From Roseiarcus sp049514155 (lineage in GTDB: Bacteria > Pseudomonadota > Alphaproteobacteria > Rhizobiales > Beijerinckiaceae): 64,000 nt of DNA. The first letter of the stretch is position 1. Every line of letters starts with the position of its first letter. Made by a program: the position numbers and the translations under genes. The stretch covers positions 21,113-85,112 of the forward strand of contig NZ_JBEKVH010000004.1 in assembly GCF_049514155.1 (NCBI RefSeq). The letters run 5' to 3'. The notes under the pieces were generated by a model. That model worked only from the letters and a program-made list of their open reading frames with translations, was not told the origin of the DNA and ran no database searches. Positions 7,404 through 15,768 of this stretch are shown piece by piece.

Positions 7404-7943
7404 ATGAGCGAAAAGCGCGGAACCGAGCGGCGTCTGACGACGCGGGGCGCGGCGACGCGGCGCCGCATCGTCGCGGCGGCGGCCGACCTCGCGATGCTGC
7501 GCGCAGCGGCGGCGTTGCAGGCCGAGCGCGTGCTCGCTGCGCACGGGCCGCTGCTCGAGGCGCTCGATTCGCTCGCCGCGATGCGCAGCTGGCGCGACGC
7601 CGTTCTGGCGCTCAACCGGCGGACCGGCTGTCCGCTCGGCGCGCTCGTCTATCAGTTGCCGCGCAGCGCCAGAGGCGCGCGGACGGCGGTCGGCGACGGG
7701 CTGGAGATATGGCGCCGGCGGATCGAGGAGGGGCTCGTCCGGATGCAGGCGCGCGGCGAACTCGCGCCTGGCGCCGCGCCCGCCGACATCGCGCTCGCTG
7801 TTCTCAGCGCCGTGCAGGGCGGCCTGCTGCTGTCGCGCAGCGCCAAGTCCGACCGGCCGCTCGCGCTCGCCTTCGACATGGCGCTCGCCCATGTCGCCGC
7901 GCAGGTTCGCAGCCGCCGCGCGGCGAGCCCGTCGAAGGCGTAG
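7404..7943 (+). CDS. TetR-family regulator lacking its helix-turn-helix (likely non-functional)
   Basis: A 179-residue protein. It begins like a TetR regulator: TTRGAATRRRIVAAAADL is helix 1. It then jumps straight to AMLRAAAALQAERVLAAHGP, which is the start of the ligand-binding domain, so about 37 residues holding helices 2-4 and the recognition helix are absent. The rest follows the usual TetR_C layout, with CPLGALVYQLP and LAVLSAVQGGLLLSRSAK. The frame is intact throughout, so this is an in-frame deletion. Without the HTH it should not bind DNA; it could still form dimers. The start ATG at 7404 follows GGGAAAG. The gene faces the peroxiredoxin gene across two operator-like palindromes. 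Confidence 0.75.
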   Translation: MSEKRGTERRLTTRGAATRRRIVAAAADLAMLRAAAALQAERVLAAHGPLLEALDSLAAMRSWRDAVLALNRRTGCPLGALVYQLPRSARGARTAVGDGLEIWRRRIEEGLVRMQARGELAPGAAPADIALAVLSAVQGGLLLSRSAKSDRPLALAFDMALAHVAAQVRSRRAASPSKA

Positions 7944-8023
7944 CCGCGCGGACCGCTCGCTGGTCGAACCGCTGCGTTCGCGGTAGCTTTCGCCTGCAAC
8001 GCCTGGGCGGCGGGAGGCTTGTC

Positions 8024-8422
8024 ATGACGCCGGAAGGACTGATCGTCCGCTTGAGCCGCCATGAGCCGAAAGAGACGATGGATCGGCTCGTCGCCGCGGT
8101 GACGGCGCGCGGCGCGGCGGTCGTGGCGCGCGTCAACCATGCGGCGGCCGCGGCGGCGGTCGGCCTAGCGCTGGCGCCGACCGAGGTTCTTATCTTCGGC
8201 AATCCAAAGGCTGGCACGCCGCTGATGCAGGCGGCGCTGACGATCGGGATTGATCTGCCGCTGCGCGCGCTCGTCTGGCGCGACGCGTCCGGGGCGACCC
8301 ATGTCGGCTACAACGACCCGCGCTGGCTCGCCCGGCGGCACGGCGCCGAGGTCGGCAATGAGGCGATCCTGAAGGCGATGGCCGATTTTCTCGCCGCCGT
8401 CGCCGAGGAAGCGGCGACATAA
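8024..8422 (+). CDS. DUF302 domain protein
   Basis: A 132-residue cytoplasmic protein of the DUF302 family. Typical segments are MDRLVAAVTARGAAVVARVN, then PTEVLIFGNPKAGTPLMQAA, LPLRALVWRDASGATHVGYN and DPRWLARRHG. Proteins of this family are single-domain and their role is not settled. The ATG at 8024 follows GGGAGG. It lies 80 bp after the tetR-type gene on the same strand, and convergent with glcF. Confidence 0.85.
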   Translation: MTPEGLIVRLSRHEPKETMDRLVAAVTARGAAVVARVNHAAAAAAVGLALAPTEVLIFGNPKAGTPLMQAALTIGIDLPLRALVWRDASGATHVGYNDPRWLARRHGAEVGNEAILKAMADFLAAVAEEAAT

Positions 8423-8587
8423 AGGGACGCTCCGAAATCGGGACACAAATTGGCGCCTAACCCGTTGACTTCAATCTATCGCGTCACGGGTTTGCGCCGC
8501 GCGCCCGCCGCCATCGTCGCGAGCGACGAGACGCTGTCCAGACCGAACTGCGCGAGCGGCGGAAAATTGCCACGCAAGCTATTGAAG

Positions 8588-9919
8588 TCAGGCCTTCGCT
8601 CCGGAAAACGGCGCCCCGTGCGTCAGCCCTCCCGGCGCGGGCCCGCCGCTCGCCCAGTCGAGCAGCTCGACCGTGTGGACGACCGGCACCGCGGTCGCGC
8701 TGGCGATCTGGGTCAGGCAGCCGATGTTGCCGGCGGCGATGACGTCGGGCTTCAGTCGTTCGAGATGGCTTGCCTTGCGCGCGCGCAGCGCGGCGGCGGT
8801 CTCGGGATGGAGAATGTTGTAGGTCCCCGCCGAGCCGCAGCAGAGATGGCTCTCGGCCGGTTCGCGCACGACAAAGCCGGCGCGGCTAAGCAGCGCCTTG
8901 GGCGGCTCGACGATTCTCTGTCCGTGCTGCAGCGTGCAGGCGGCGTGGTAGGCGACGACGAGCGGCTTCGGCGCGGCGAAGGGGATATCGAGACCGGCGA
9001 CATATTCGCTCACATCGCGCGTCCGCGCCGCCACCCGCGCCGCCTTGTCGGCGTAAGCGGGATCGTCGGCGAGCAGCGCGCCATAGTCCTTGATCGTCGC
9101 GCCGCAGCCCGACGCCGTGACGACGATCGCCTCGATCCCTTCGCCGTCGATCGCACGCGTCCAGGCGTCGATGTTGGCGCGCATCTGCGCACGCGCGGCG
9201 TCCTCGCGACCCATGTGGTGCAGTAGCGAGCCGCAGCAGCCTTCGCCCGGCGCGGGCGCGACGGCGATCCCGGCGCGGCGCAGGAGACGCTCGGTCGCGG
9301 CGTTGATTTCTGGGGCGAGCACGGCTTGCGCGCAGCCGGTCAGCAGCGCGACGCGACGGCGGGGCGCATCGGCGCTGGCGACGGGCGCCGCGACGGCTTC
9401 AGGGGGCAGACGCGCGCGACGCCTCCTCGCCAGCGCCAGCATCGCCGCGAGCTGCGGCCCGACGCGCGGCAGGGCGGCGATCAGCGGCGCGAACGGCTGC
9501 GCCAGCGCGCCGAGCTTGAGGCCAAGCGCGAACAGCGGGCGCGACGGCAACAGCCAAGCGAGCGCAGCGCGCATCAGCCGGTCAGGCAGCTGTCGCTTGT
9601 AGCGCGCCTCGATCAGGACGCGCGCGTGGTCGACCAGGCGGCGGTATTCGACGCCCGACGGACAGGTGGTCATGCAGGCGTTGCAGGATAGGCAATGGTC
9701 GATCGGCCAGACGTCGTCGTCGGTCGGCGCCCGGCCGCTCTCGAGCAGGTCCTTGATCAGATAGATGCGCCCGCGCGGCGAATCGCGTTCGTCGCCGCTG
9801 ACGACATAGGTCGGGCAGGTCGCGGTGCAGAAGCCGCAATGGATACAGGAGCGCAGGATCCTCTCCAGCGCGCGGGTTTTCGGATCGGCGAGTTGCTCGG
9901 GGGCGAAATGGGTCTGCAC
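8588..9919 (-). CDS. glcF: Glycolate oxidase iron-sulfur subunit
   Basis: A 443-residue Fe-S protein. Two 4Fe-4S ferredoxin motifs lie at the N-terminus: CIHCGFCTATCP (about 28-39) and CLSCNACMTTCP (about 82-93). Two CCG domains follow, with GEGCCGSLLHHMG and HLCCGSAGTYN. It carries electrons from the GlcD/GlcE flavin part, which oxidises glycolate to glyoxylate, towards the quinone pool at the membrane. The start is GTG at 9919, four bases after the glcE stop; it is the last gene of glcDEF. Length and motifs are complete. Confidence 0.95.
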   Translation of the reverse strand: MQTHFAPEQLADPKTRALERILRSCIHCGFCTATCPTYVVSGDERDSPRGRIYLIKDLLESGRAPTDDDVWPIDHCLSCNACMTTCPSGVEYRRLVDHARVLIEARYKRQLPDRLMRAALAWLLPSRPLFALGLKLGALAQPFAPLIAALPRVGPQLAAMLALARRRRARLPPEAVAAPVASADAPRRRVALLTGCAQAVLAPEINAATERLLRRAGIAVAPAPGEGCCGSLLHHMGREDAARAQMRANIDAWTRAIDGEGIEAIVVTASGCGATIKDYGALLADDPAYADKAARVAARTRDVSEYVAGLDIPFAAPKPLVVAYHAACTLQHGQRIVEPPKALLSRAGFVVREPAESHLCCGSAGTYNILHPETAAALRARKASHLERLKPDVIAAGNIGCLTQIASATAVPVVHTVELLDWASGGPAPGGLTHGAPFSGAKA

Positions 9920-9922
9920 GGT

Positions 9923-11119
9923 TCAAATCCCCGCGTACATGCGCCCGCGGTTGAACAGGCCGTCGGGGTCGAAGGCCGCCTTGACCCGCCGCGTCAGCGC
10001 GACGAGCGCAGGCGGCAGCGGTTGGAAGACCTCGACCGCGGCGCGCAAAGCGTCCGGCGCGCGCACGAGCGTCGCGTGGCCGCCGAACGGCGACAGCGCG
10101 GCGCGCACGGCGGCGGCGTCGGCCGGCGTCGGCGCCGTCGAAAGCCAGACGAGGCCGCCGCCGCAGTCGAACAGATGCGCCAGCGCGCGGGGACCCAGGC
10201 GGGCGAGGAAGTCGACGGCGCGAGACGGCTTGACGCCGACCCGCCAGACCGCGCGCTCGCGCGGCTCGGCGAGGAATTCGGCGTCGCGCAACGCGCGCCA
10301 TAGCCGGCCCGAATCGTCGCCCTTCAGCACCCGCTCGGCGCCGAATTCGGCAAGCAGCGCCAGCAGCTTGTCGGCGCGATAGTCGACCGAGGCGGCGGCG
10401 CCCTCGACGCGCAGGAAGGTGCGCGAGAACTCGCGTCCCATTCCGGGCGACAGCATCGCCGCGCCGCTGACGCCGAACGGCGAACCGAGTGCGGCCGTCA
10501 TCGCCGCGACCGCCCGCGCGTCGTCGAGGCGGCGGATGACGATGGTCGCTTCGCTCTGAGGCTTCGGCAGCAGCTTGAACGTCGCCTCGGTGAGGAAGCC
10601 GAGCACGCCTAAGGCGCCGCAATTGAGCTTGACCAGGTCGAGGCCGGCGACGTTCTTCATCACCCGGCCGCCGGTCATGATCGCTTCGCCGCGGCCGTTG
10701 ACCAGTCTGAGGCCGATCACGCTGTCGCGCGCCGCCCCGGCGCTGACTCGGCGCGGGCCGGAAGCGTTGGCCGCGACCAGCCCGCCGATCGTCGGCTCGC
10801 CGCCGCCGCCGTAGAGCGCGCGATGGTCGATCGGCTCGAACGGCAGCATCTGCCCATGCGCTTCGAGCGCCGCCACGACAACGGCAAGCGGCGTTCCGGC
10901 CTTGGCGCGCAGGACCATCTCGGCCGGCTCGTGAAACACGATGCCGTTGAGCCGCGCGCTCGACAGGCGGCGCGCTCCCTCCGGCGGACGGCCAAGCCCG
11001 GCGCGCGAGCCGCCGCCGGCGATGTCGAGCGTCTCGCCCGCCCCACGCGCCTCGGCGACCACCGCGCAAGCTTCGGTTTCGTCGCTCGGCGTCAGCGTCG
11101 CGACTTCGTCGGCGATCAC
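9923..11119 (-). CDS. glcE: Glycolate oxidase FAD-binding subunit
   Basis: A 398-residue PCMH-type FAD protein. The FAD segment is LDIAGGGSRAGLGRP and the middle has YGGGGEPTIGGLVAANASGP and GGRVMKNVAGLDLVKLNCGA, both typical of GlcE. It works with GlcD and GlcF to oxidise glycolate. The start is GTG at 11119, overlapping the glcD stop by 4 bases, so translation is coupled. No defect is seen. Confidence 0.95.
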   Translation of the reverse strand: MIADEVATLTPSDETEACAVVAEARGAGETLDIAGGGSRAGLGRPPEGARRLSSARLNGIVFHEPAEMVLRAKAGTPLAVVVAALEAHGQMLPFEPIDHRALYGGGGEPTIGGLVAANASGPRRVSAGAARDSVIGLRLVNGRGEAIMTGGRVMKNVAGLDLVKLNCGALGVLGFLTEATFKLLPKPQSEATIVIRRLDDARAVAAMTAALGSPFGVSGAAMLSPGMGREFSRTFLRVEGAAASVDYRADKLLALLAEFGAERVLKGDDSGRLWRALRDAEFLAEPRERAVWRVGVKPSRAVDFLARLGPRALAHLFDCGGGLVWLSTAPTPADAAAVRAALSPFGGHATLVRAPDALRAAVEVFQPLPPALVALTRRVKAAFDPDGLFNRGRMYAGI

Positions 11120-12549
11120 GCGCCTCTCCCTTCGAGCGGAAAGACCTTGGCCGGATTGAGCCGCGCGGCGGGATCGAACGCCGCGCGCACGCGCTTCTGC
11201 TGGGCGAGATCGGCCGCGCTATATTGGCAGGACATCAGATCGCGCTTCTCGATCCCGACGCCGTGCTCGCCGGTCAGGCTGCCGCCGAGCGCGACGCTCA
11301 TCTTCAGAATTTCCATCCCCGCTTCTTCGGCCTTCTGCTGCTGGGCGGGATCGTTGACGTCGTAGAGGATGAGCGGATGCATGTTGCCGTCGCCGGCGTG
11401 GAAGACGTTGGCGACGCGCAAGCCGTAGGCGGCGCAGATCTCGCCGACGCGCTGCAGCGCCTCGGGCAGTCGCCCGGTCGGCACCGTGCCGTCCATGCAG
11501 ATGTAGTCGGCGACACGGCCGGTCGCGCCAAACGCCGACTTGCGCCCCTTCCAGATCTGCGCGCTCTCCATCGCCGACATCGACTCGCGCATCACCCGCA
11601 CGCCATGCGCCCTGGCGATCGCCGCGATGCCGGCGAGTTCGGCCGCCATCTCGGCTTCGCTCCCCTCGACCTCGACGATCAGCATCGCCTCGACGTCGAG
11701 CGGATAGCCGGCGTGAGCGAAGTCCTCGCAGATCGCGATCGCCGGCCGGTCCATATATTCCATCGCCACCGGCACGATTCCGGCGCCGATGATCGCCGCG
11801 ACGCAGCGGCTGGCGTCGGCGCAGGAATCGAAGCCGAACAGCACCGGGCGCGCGCCCTCGGCGGCGCGGATCAGCTTGACCGTCGCTTCGACGACGATGC
11901 CGAGCTGCCCCTCCGAGCCGCAGACCAACCCTAGCCAGTCGAGCCCGGCGGCGTCGGGCTCGGCCCCGCCGAGGTCGAGGATGTCGCCGTCGAGGGTGAC
12001 GAGCCGGACGCCGAGCAGGTTGTTGACCGTCACGCCGTATTTGAGGCAATGCGCGCCGCCCGAGTTCATGCCGACGTTGCCGCCGATGGTGCAGGCGAGC
12101 TGCGAGGAGGGGTCGGGCGCGTAGAAGAAGCCGTCCGCCGCCGCCGCTTCGGAAATGGCGAGATTGGTGACGCCCGCCTCGACCCGCGCATAACGGTCGG
12201 CGAGGTTGATCTCGAGGATGCGGTTCATCTTCGACAGGCCGAGGACGATCGCGTCCTCCTGCGGAATCGCGCCGCCGGAGAGCGAGGTGCCGGCGCCGCG
12301 CGGCACAATATTGACGCCGGCGTCGCGGCAGAACCGCATGATGCGCGCGACCTCGTCGACCGAGCGCGGCAGGACGACCGCGAGCGGCAGGCGGCGATAG
12401 GCGGTCAGCGCGTCGGTCTCGAACGCGCGCCGCCCGGCGAGGTCGGCGATCAGGCCATTGGCGGGCAGGATCGCCGCCAGGCCGGCGAGGATCTGGTCGC
12501 GCCGTTTAAGGATGGTCGGATCAGGCGGCGGAAACGCAATCTGCGCCAT
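11116..12549 (-). CDS. glcD: Glycolate oxidase catalytic subunit (FAD-linked)
   Basis: A 477-residue FAD_binding_4 / FAD-oxidase C-terminal protein. The PCMH FAD site is VPRGAGTSLSGGAIPQEDAI; the C-terminal domain carries NVFHAGDGNMHPLILYD and GGSLTGEHGVGIEKRD, the usual active-site histidine blocks of GlcD and D-lactate dehydrogenases. It oxidises glycolate (possibly also D-lactate) to the 2-oxo acid. ATG at 12549 follows AGGGAGG; an upstream in-frame start at 12627 would add an untypical Arg-rich tail. It is the first gene of glcDEF. Confidence 0.95.
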   Translation of the reverse strand: MAQIAFPPPDPTILKRRDQILAGLAAILPANGLIADLAGRRAFETDALTAYRRLPLAVVLPRSVDEVARIMRFCRDAGVNIVPRGAGTSLSGGAIPQEDAIVLGLSKMNRILEINLADRYARVEAGVTNLAISEAAAADGFFYAPDPSSQLACTIGGNVGMNSGGAHCLKYGVTVNNLLGVRLVTLDGDILDLGGAEPDAAGLDWLGLVCGSEGQLGIVVEATVKLIRAAEGARPVLFGFDSCADASRCVAAIIGAGIVPVAMEYMDRPAIAICEDFAHAGYPLDVEAMLIVEVEGSEAEMAAELAGIAAIARAHGVRVMRESMSAMESAQIWKGRKSAFGATGRVADYICMDGTVPTGRLPEALQRVGEICAAYGLRVANVFHAGDGNMHPLILYDVNDPAQQQKAEEAGMEILKMSVALGGSLTGEHGVGIEKRDLMSCQYSAADLAQQKRVRAAFDPAARLNPAKVFPLEGRGA

Positions 12550-12661
12550 GGTCGAGGCCTCCCTAGCATCACGCGGCCGGCGGCCGGGCGCGGCGGGAAT
12601 CATCCACGGAATGACGAGCCGCCGCAAGACGACTTACGGCGCGATGCGCCCCTGCGGCGGC

Positions 12662-13531
12662 TCAGCGCCGTCGGGTCAGCCCTAAGGCCCGGGTGATGAT
12701 CCGGTCGAGCGGGCGCTTGGGCAGCAGCAGCGGCAGCGTCCAGTTGAAGAACTTGCCGCGCAAGATCGCGTAGCGCGCCCGCGGCTTCGGCGCCGTCAGC
12801 GCGAGATGGATCGCTTCGCCGATCGCCTCTGGCGGCAGGCCTTTACGCCCGCGCTCGACGAAGACCTTCTTGAACCGCTTCAGCGCGGGGCCGTAATCGG
12901 TATTGGCGTAAGCCGAATCGTCGGTCGCTTCGGCCTTGTCCCAGATCGGCGTGACGATCGCGCCCGGACCGATGACGACGACGTCGATGCCGTAGATCGC
13001 CAATTCGCGGCGCAGGCTGTCGCTGAACGCCTCCAGCGCGTGCTTCGACATCGCGTAGTCGCCGAGAAACGGCGCGGCGATCCTGCCGGCGACCGAGGTG
13101 ATGTTGACGATCCGTCCTGGGTCGCCGGTCAGCGACCGATCGGCGCCGAGCAGGGGAATGAAGGCCTGGCTCACGCGCGCCGCGCCGAGCACGTTGACGT
13201 CGAGCACCCATCGGATCTGGTCGATCGGCTGATGCGCGAGCGGTCCGCCCAGCGCAAGGCCGGCGTTGTTGACCAGACCCTTGAGCGTGCGCCCGTCGAG
13301 CTTCACCCGGGTCTCCTCGGCGGCTCGCCGCACGGCGTCGGCGTCGGTGACGTCGAACAGCAGCGGCTCGACCGCCTCGCCGAATTCCTGGCGCAGCGAT
13401 TCCGCGTCGGCGACCTTGCGCACGCCGGCGAAGACCCGCCAGCCGTGGCCGACGAGGACCTTGACCGCGCTGCGGCCGATGCCGGTCGAAGCGCCGGTGA
13501 CGACTGCGTCCAAGGCCATGGATGGTTCCAT
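12662..13531 (-). CDS. Short-chain dehydrogenase/reductase
   Basis: A 289-residue classical SDR. The NAD(P) site is TGASTGIG; NNAG is at about residue 90; the catalytic set is Ser (NITSVAGRIA) with YAMSK. The C-terminus is longer than the family core and ends in basic residues (RALGLTRRR). It reduces or oxidises an unknown alcohol/ketone. The start may be ATG 13531 or 13519 (MALDAVVTGAS). It lies between pncB and glcD on the same strand, with no clear functional link to either. Confidence 0.88.
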   Translation of the reverse strand: MEPSMALDAVVTGASTGIGRSAVKVLVGHGWRVFAGVRKVADAESLRQEFGEAVEPLLFDVTDADAVRRAAEETRVKLDGRTLKGLVNNAGLALGGPLAHQPIDQIRWVLDVNVLGAARVSQAFIPLLGADRSLTGDPGRIVNITSVAGRIAAPFLGDYAMSKHALEAFSDSLRRELAIYGIDVVVIGPGAIVTPIWDKAEATDDSAYANTDYGPALKRFKKVFVERGRKGLPPEAIGEAIHLALTAPKPRARYAILRGKFFNWTLPLLLPKRPLDRIITRALGLTRRR

Positions 13532-13574
13532 TCTCGAAATGCGGCCGCCGCAGCGGGCGACGGCGAGGCGCGGC

Positions 13575-14888
13575 CTAGACCGCCACCGGTTGCGGGATCA
13601 TGCCTTTGGCGCCGAACACGCGACGATAGCGCGCGATCTCTTCGGGCGACCCGAGCACCTTGTTGGGATTGTCGGAGAGCTTGACCGCCGGCCGCCCGTC
13701 GACGTCGGCGACTTTGCAGACGATCGAGATCGCCTTCAGTTCGCCGTCGATCCCGTCGGTCGCGCAGCCCTTGAAGTCGTTGGTGAGGTTGGTGCCCCAG
13801 CCGATCGAGACGTTGAGGCGGCCGCGCAGCGCCCTGACTGCGGTCTCGATCGTGTCGATGTCCATTCCGTCGGAAAGGACGAGCAGCTTTTCGTGCGGAT
13901 TGCGCCCGCGCTTGCGCCACCAGGCGATCAGCTCCTGCGCCGCCGCCATCGGCTCCTTCGAATCCGGGCGGGCGCCCTTCCAGTCCGCCACCCAGTCAGG
14001 CGCGCGCGCCAGGAAGTCGGTCGAGCCGAAACAGTCGGGCAGCACGATCAGCAGATTGCCGCCATACATGCGCGCCCAGTCGCGCAGCACTTCGTAAGGC
14101 GCCTGCCGCATCGCCTCGTCGTTGTCGGCGAGCGCGGCGTAGACCATCGGCAACTCGTGGGCGTTGGTGCCGATCGCCTCGAGCCCGGTGTCCATCGCGT
14201 GCTTGATGTTCGAGGTGCCGATGAAATTGTCGCCGAGGCCCTCCTGCAGCGCCTCGACGCACCAGCGCTGCCACAGAAACCCATGGCGGCGACGGGTGCC
14301 GAAATCGGAGATCTTCAGAGGACCCTCGGCGGCGAGCGTGCGCAGCCGTTCGACCTTGCTCCACAGCTTGGCCTTGGCGCGGGCGTAGAGCACGTCGAGA
14401 TTGAAGCGGCTCATGCCGCGCATGGCGGCGCGCGCGCGCAGTTCGTTGATGATCGCCAGCGCCGGGATCTCCCACATCGTCGTATGCGTCCACGGTCCGG
14501 CGAAGCGCAGTTCGTATTGCCCGTCCTTGCGGGTCAGCTCGTATTCGGGCAGGCGGAAGTCGGCCAGCCATTCCATGAAATCAGGCTCGAATATCTGCCG
14601 GTCGCCGTAAAATGTGTTGCCGGCGAGCCAGATCAGCTCGTTCTTGGCTAGGCGCAGCGAACGCGCGTGGTCGAGCTGGTCGATCAGTTCGCGCTCGTCG
14701 ACGATGTCGGCGAGGCGGACCTCACTGGTCCGGTTATGGAGCTGGAAGGTGACTTGGCGGTCGCGATGCAGCTTCCAGATCATCTGCTGCATCAATAGCT
14801 TATAGAAATCGGTGTCCAGCAGCGTCCGCACGATCGGGTCGATGCGGAACGTGTGGTTGTAGACACGCGTGGCGATATCCGGGATCAT
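13575..14888 (-). CDS. pncB: Nicotinate phosphoribosyltransferase
   Basis: A 437-residue enzyme of NAD salvage: nicotinate + PRPP + ATP to nicotinate mononucleotide. The signature start LLDTDFYKLLMQQMIWKLH, the phosphate-handling KISDFGTRRRHGFLWQRW with the phospho-accepting His in the middle, FIGTSNIKHAMD and SIGWGTNLTND are all present. Length fits the long PncB form. ATG at 14888; it is divergent from lutA with 88 bp between the starts. No frame problem. Confidence 0.96.
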   Translation of the reverse strand: MIPDIATRVYNHTFRIDPIVRTLLDTDFYKLLMQQMIWKLHRDRQVTFQLHNRTSEVRLADIVDERELIDQLDHARSLRLAKNELIWLAGNTFYGDRQIFEPDFMEWLADFRLPEYELTRKDGQYELRFAGPWTHTTMWEIPALAIINELRARAAMRGMSRFNLDVLYARAKAKLWSKVERLRTLAAEGPLKISDFGTRRRHGFLWQRWCVEALQEGLGDNFIGTSNIKHAMDTGLEAIGTNAHELPMVYAALADNDEAMRQAPYEVLRDWARMYGGNLLIVLPDCFGSTDFLARAPDWVADWKGARPDSKEPMAAAQELIAWWRKRGRNPHEKLLVLSDGMDIDTIETAVRALRGRLNVSIGWGTNLTNDFKGCATDGIDGELKAISIVCKVADVDGRPAVKLSDNPNKVLGSPEEIARYRRVFGAKGMIPQPVAV

Positions 14889-14976
14889 GCCTTCATAACA
14901 TTAGGGTGCGCAGGGACGAGCGACAAGGGCGGCGCGCCGGCCAAGCGCCAAGCCGCCGCGAGAGGGTGATCGAAAC

Positions 14977-15768
14977 GTGTCGGAAAGCCAAGCGGCAAAG
15001 ACGCAGCTTCGCGTCGGCCTGTTCGTCACCTGTCTCGTCGACCTGTTTCGCCCGACCGTCGGCTTCGCCGCGGTCAAGCTGCTGGAGGACGCCGGCTGCA
15101 AAGTCATCGTTCCGAAGCAGACCTGCTGCGGCCAGCCGGCCTTCAATTCCGGCGACCGCGCCGACGCCCAGGCGATCGCCCGCCGCAACATGGAAACCTT
15201 CGCCGGTTGCGATTACGTGGTGGCGCCGAGCGGCTCATGCGCCGGCATGCTCGCCAGACACTACCCGGAACTGTTCGCCGACGAGCCGGACATGGCGATC
15301 AAGGCCGTCGCCTTCTCCGCCAAGTGCCGCGAGCTGACGAGCTTCCTGGTCGATACGCTCGGCGTGACCAGCGTCGCGGCGCGTTTTTCCGGCGTCGCCG
15401 TCTACCACGATTCCTGTTCGGGCTTGCGCGAACTCGGCGTGCGCGACCAGCCGCGCAAGCTGCTCGCCAGCGTCGAAGGCCTGAGCCTGGTCGAACTCGA
15501 CGAGGCCGACGTCTGCTGTGGCTTCGGCGGAACCTTCGCGGTCAAGTACGGCGAACTCTCCGACGCAATCGTCGCGCGCAAGAGCGACAAGATCGTCGCG
15601 ACCGGCGCCGACACCCTGCTCGCCGGCGATCTTGGCTGCCTGATGAACATGGCGGGCAAGCTGCAGCGCCAGGGCCGCGCGGTGAAGGCGCGCCATGTCG
15701 CCGAGGTGCTGGCCGGCATGACCGACGAGCCGGCGATCGGCGAGCCCGCTGAGGACGAAGCGAAGTGA
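14977..15768 (+). CDS. lutA: Lactate utilisation protein A (CCG-domain Fe-S protein)
   Basis: A 263-residue protein with two CCG domains. The first has KQTCCGQPAFNSGDRADA and the second DVCCGFGGTFAVKYGELS. Together with LutB and LutC it forms a complex that oxidises L-lactate to pyruvate. The start is GTG at 14977. It opens a three-gene operon with 4-base overlaps to lutB and lutC. All key cysteines are present. Confidence 0.94.
   Translation: MSESQAAKTQLRVGLFVTCLVDLFRPTVGFAAVKLLEDAGCKVIVPKQTCCGQPAFNSGDRADAQAIARRNMETFAGCDYVVAPSGSCAGMLARHYPELFADEPDMAIKAVAFSAKCRELTSFLVDTLGVTSVAARFSGVAVYHDSCSGLRELGVRDQPRKLLASVEGLSLVELDEADVCCGFGGTFAVKYGELSDAIVARKSDKIVATGADTLLAGDLGCLMNMAGKLQRQGRAVKARHVAEVLAGMTDEPAIGEPAEDEAK

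Noticed and set aside
8514..8550. Possible third copy of the CGTCATCGCGA repeat
   Set aside because: Only a short stretch (TCGTCGCGAGCGAC) matches, so it is too weak to list as a repeat.
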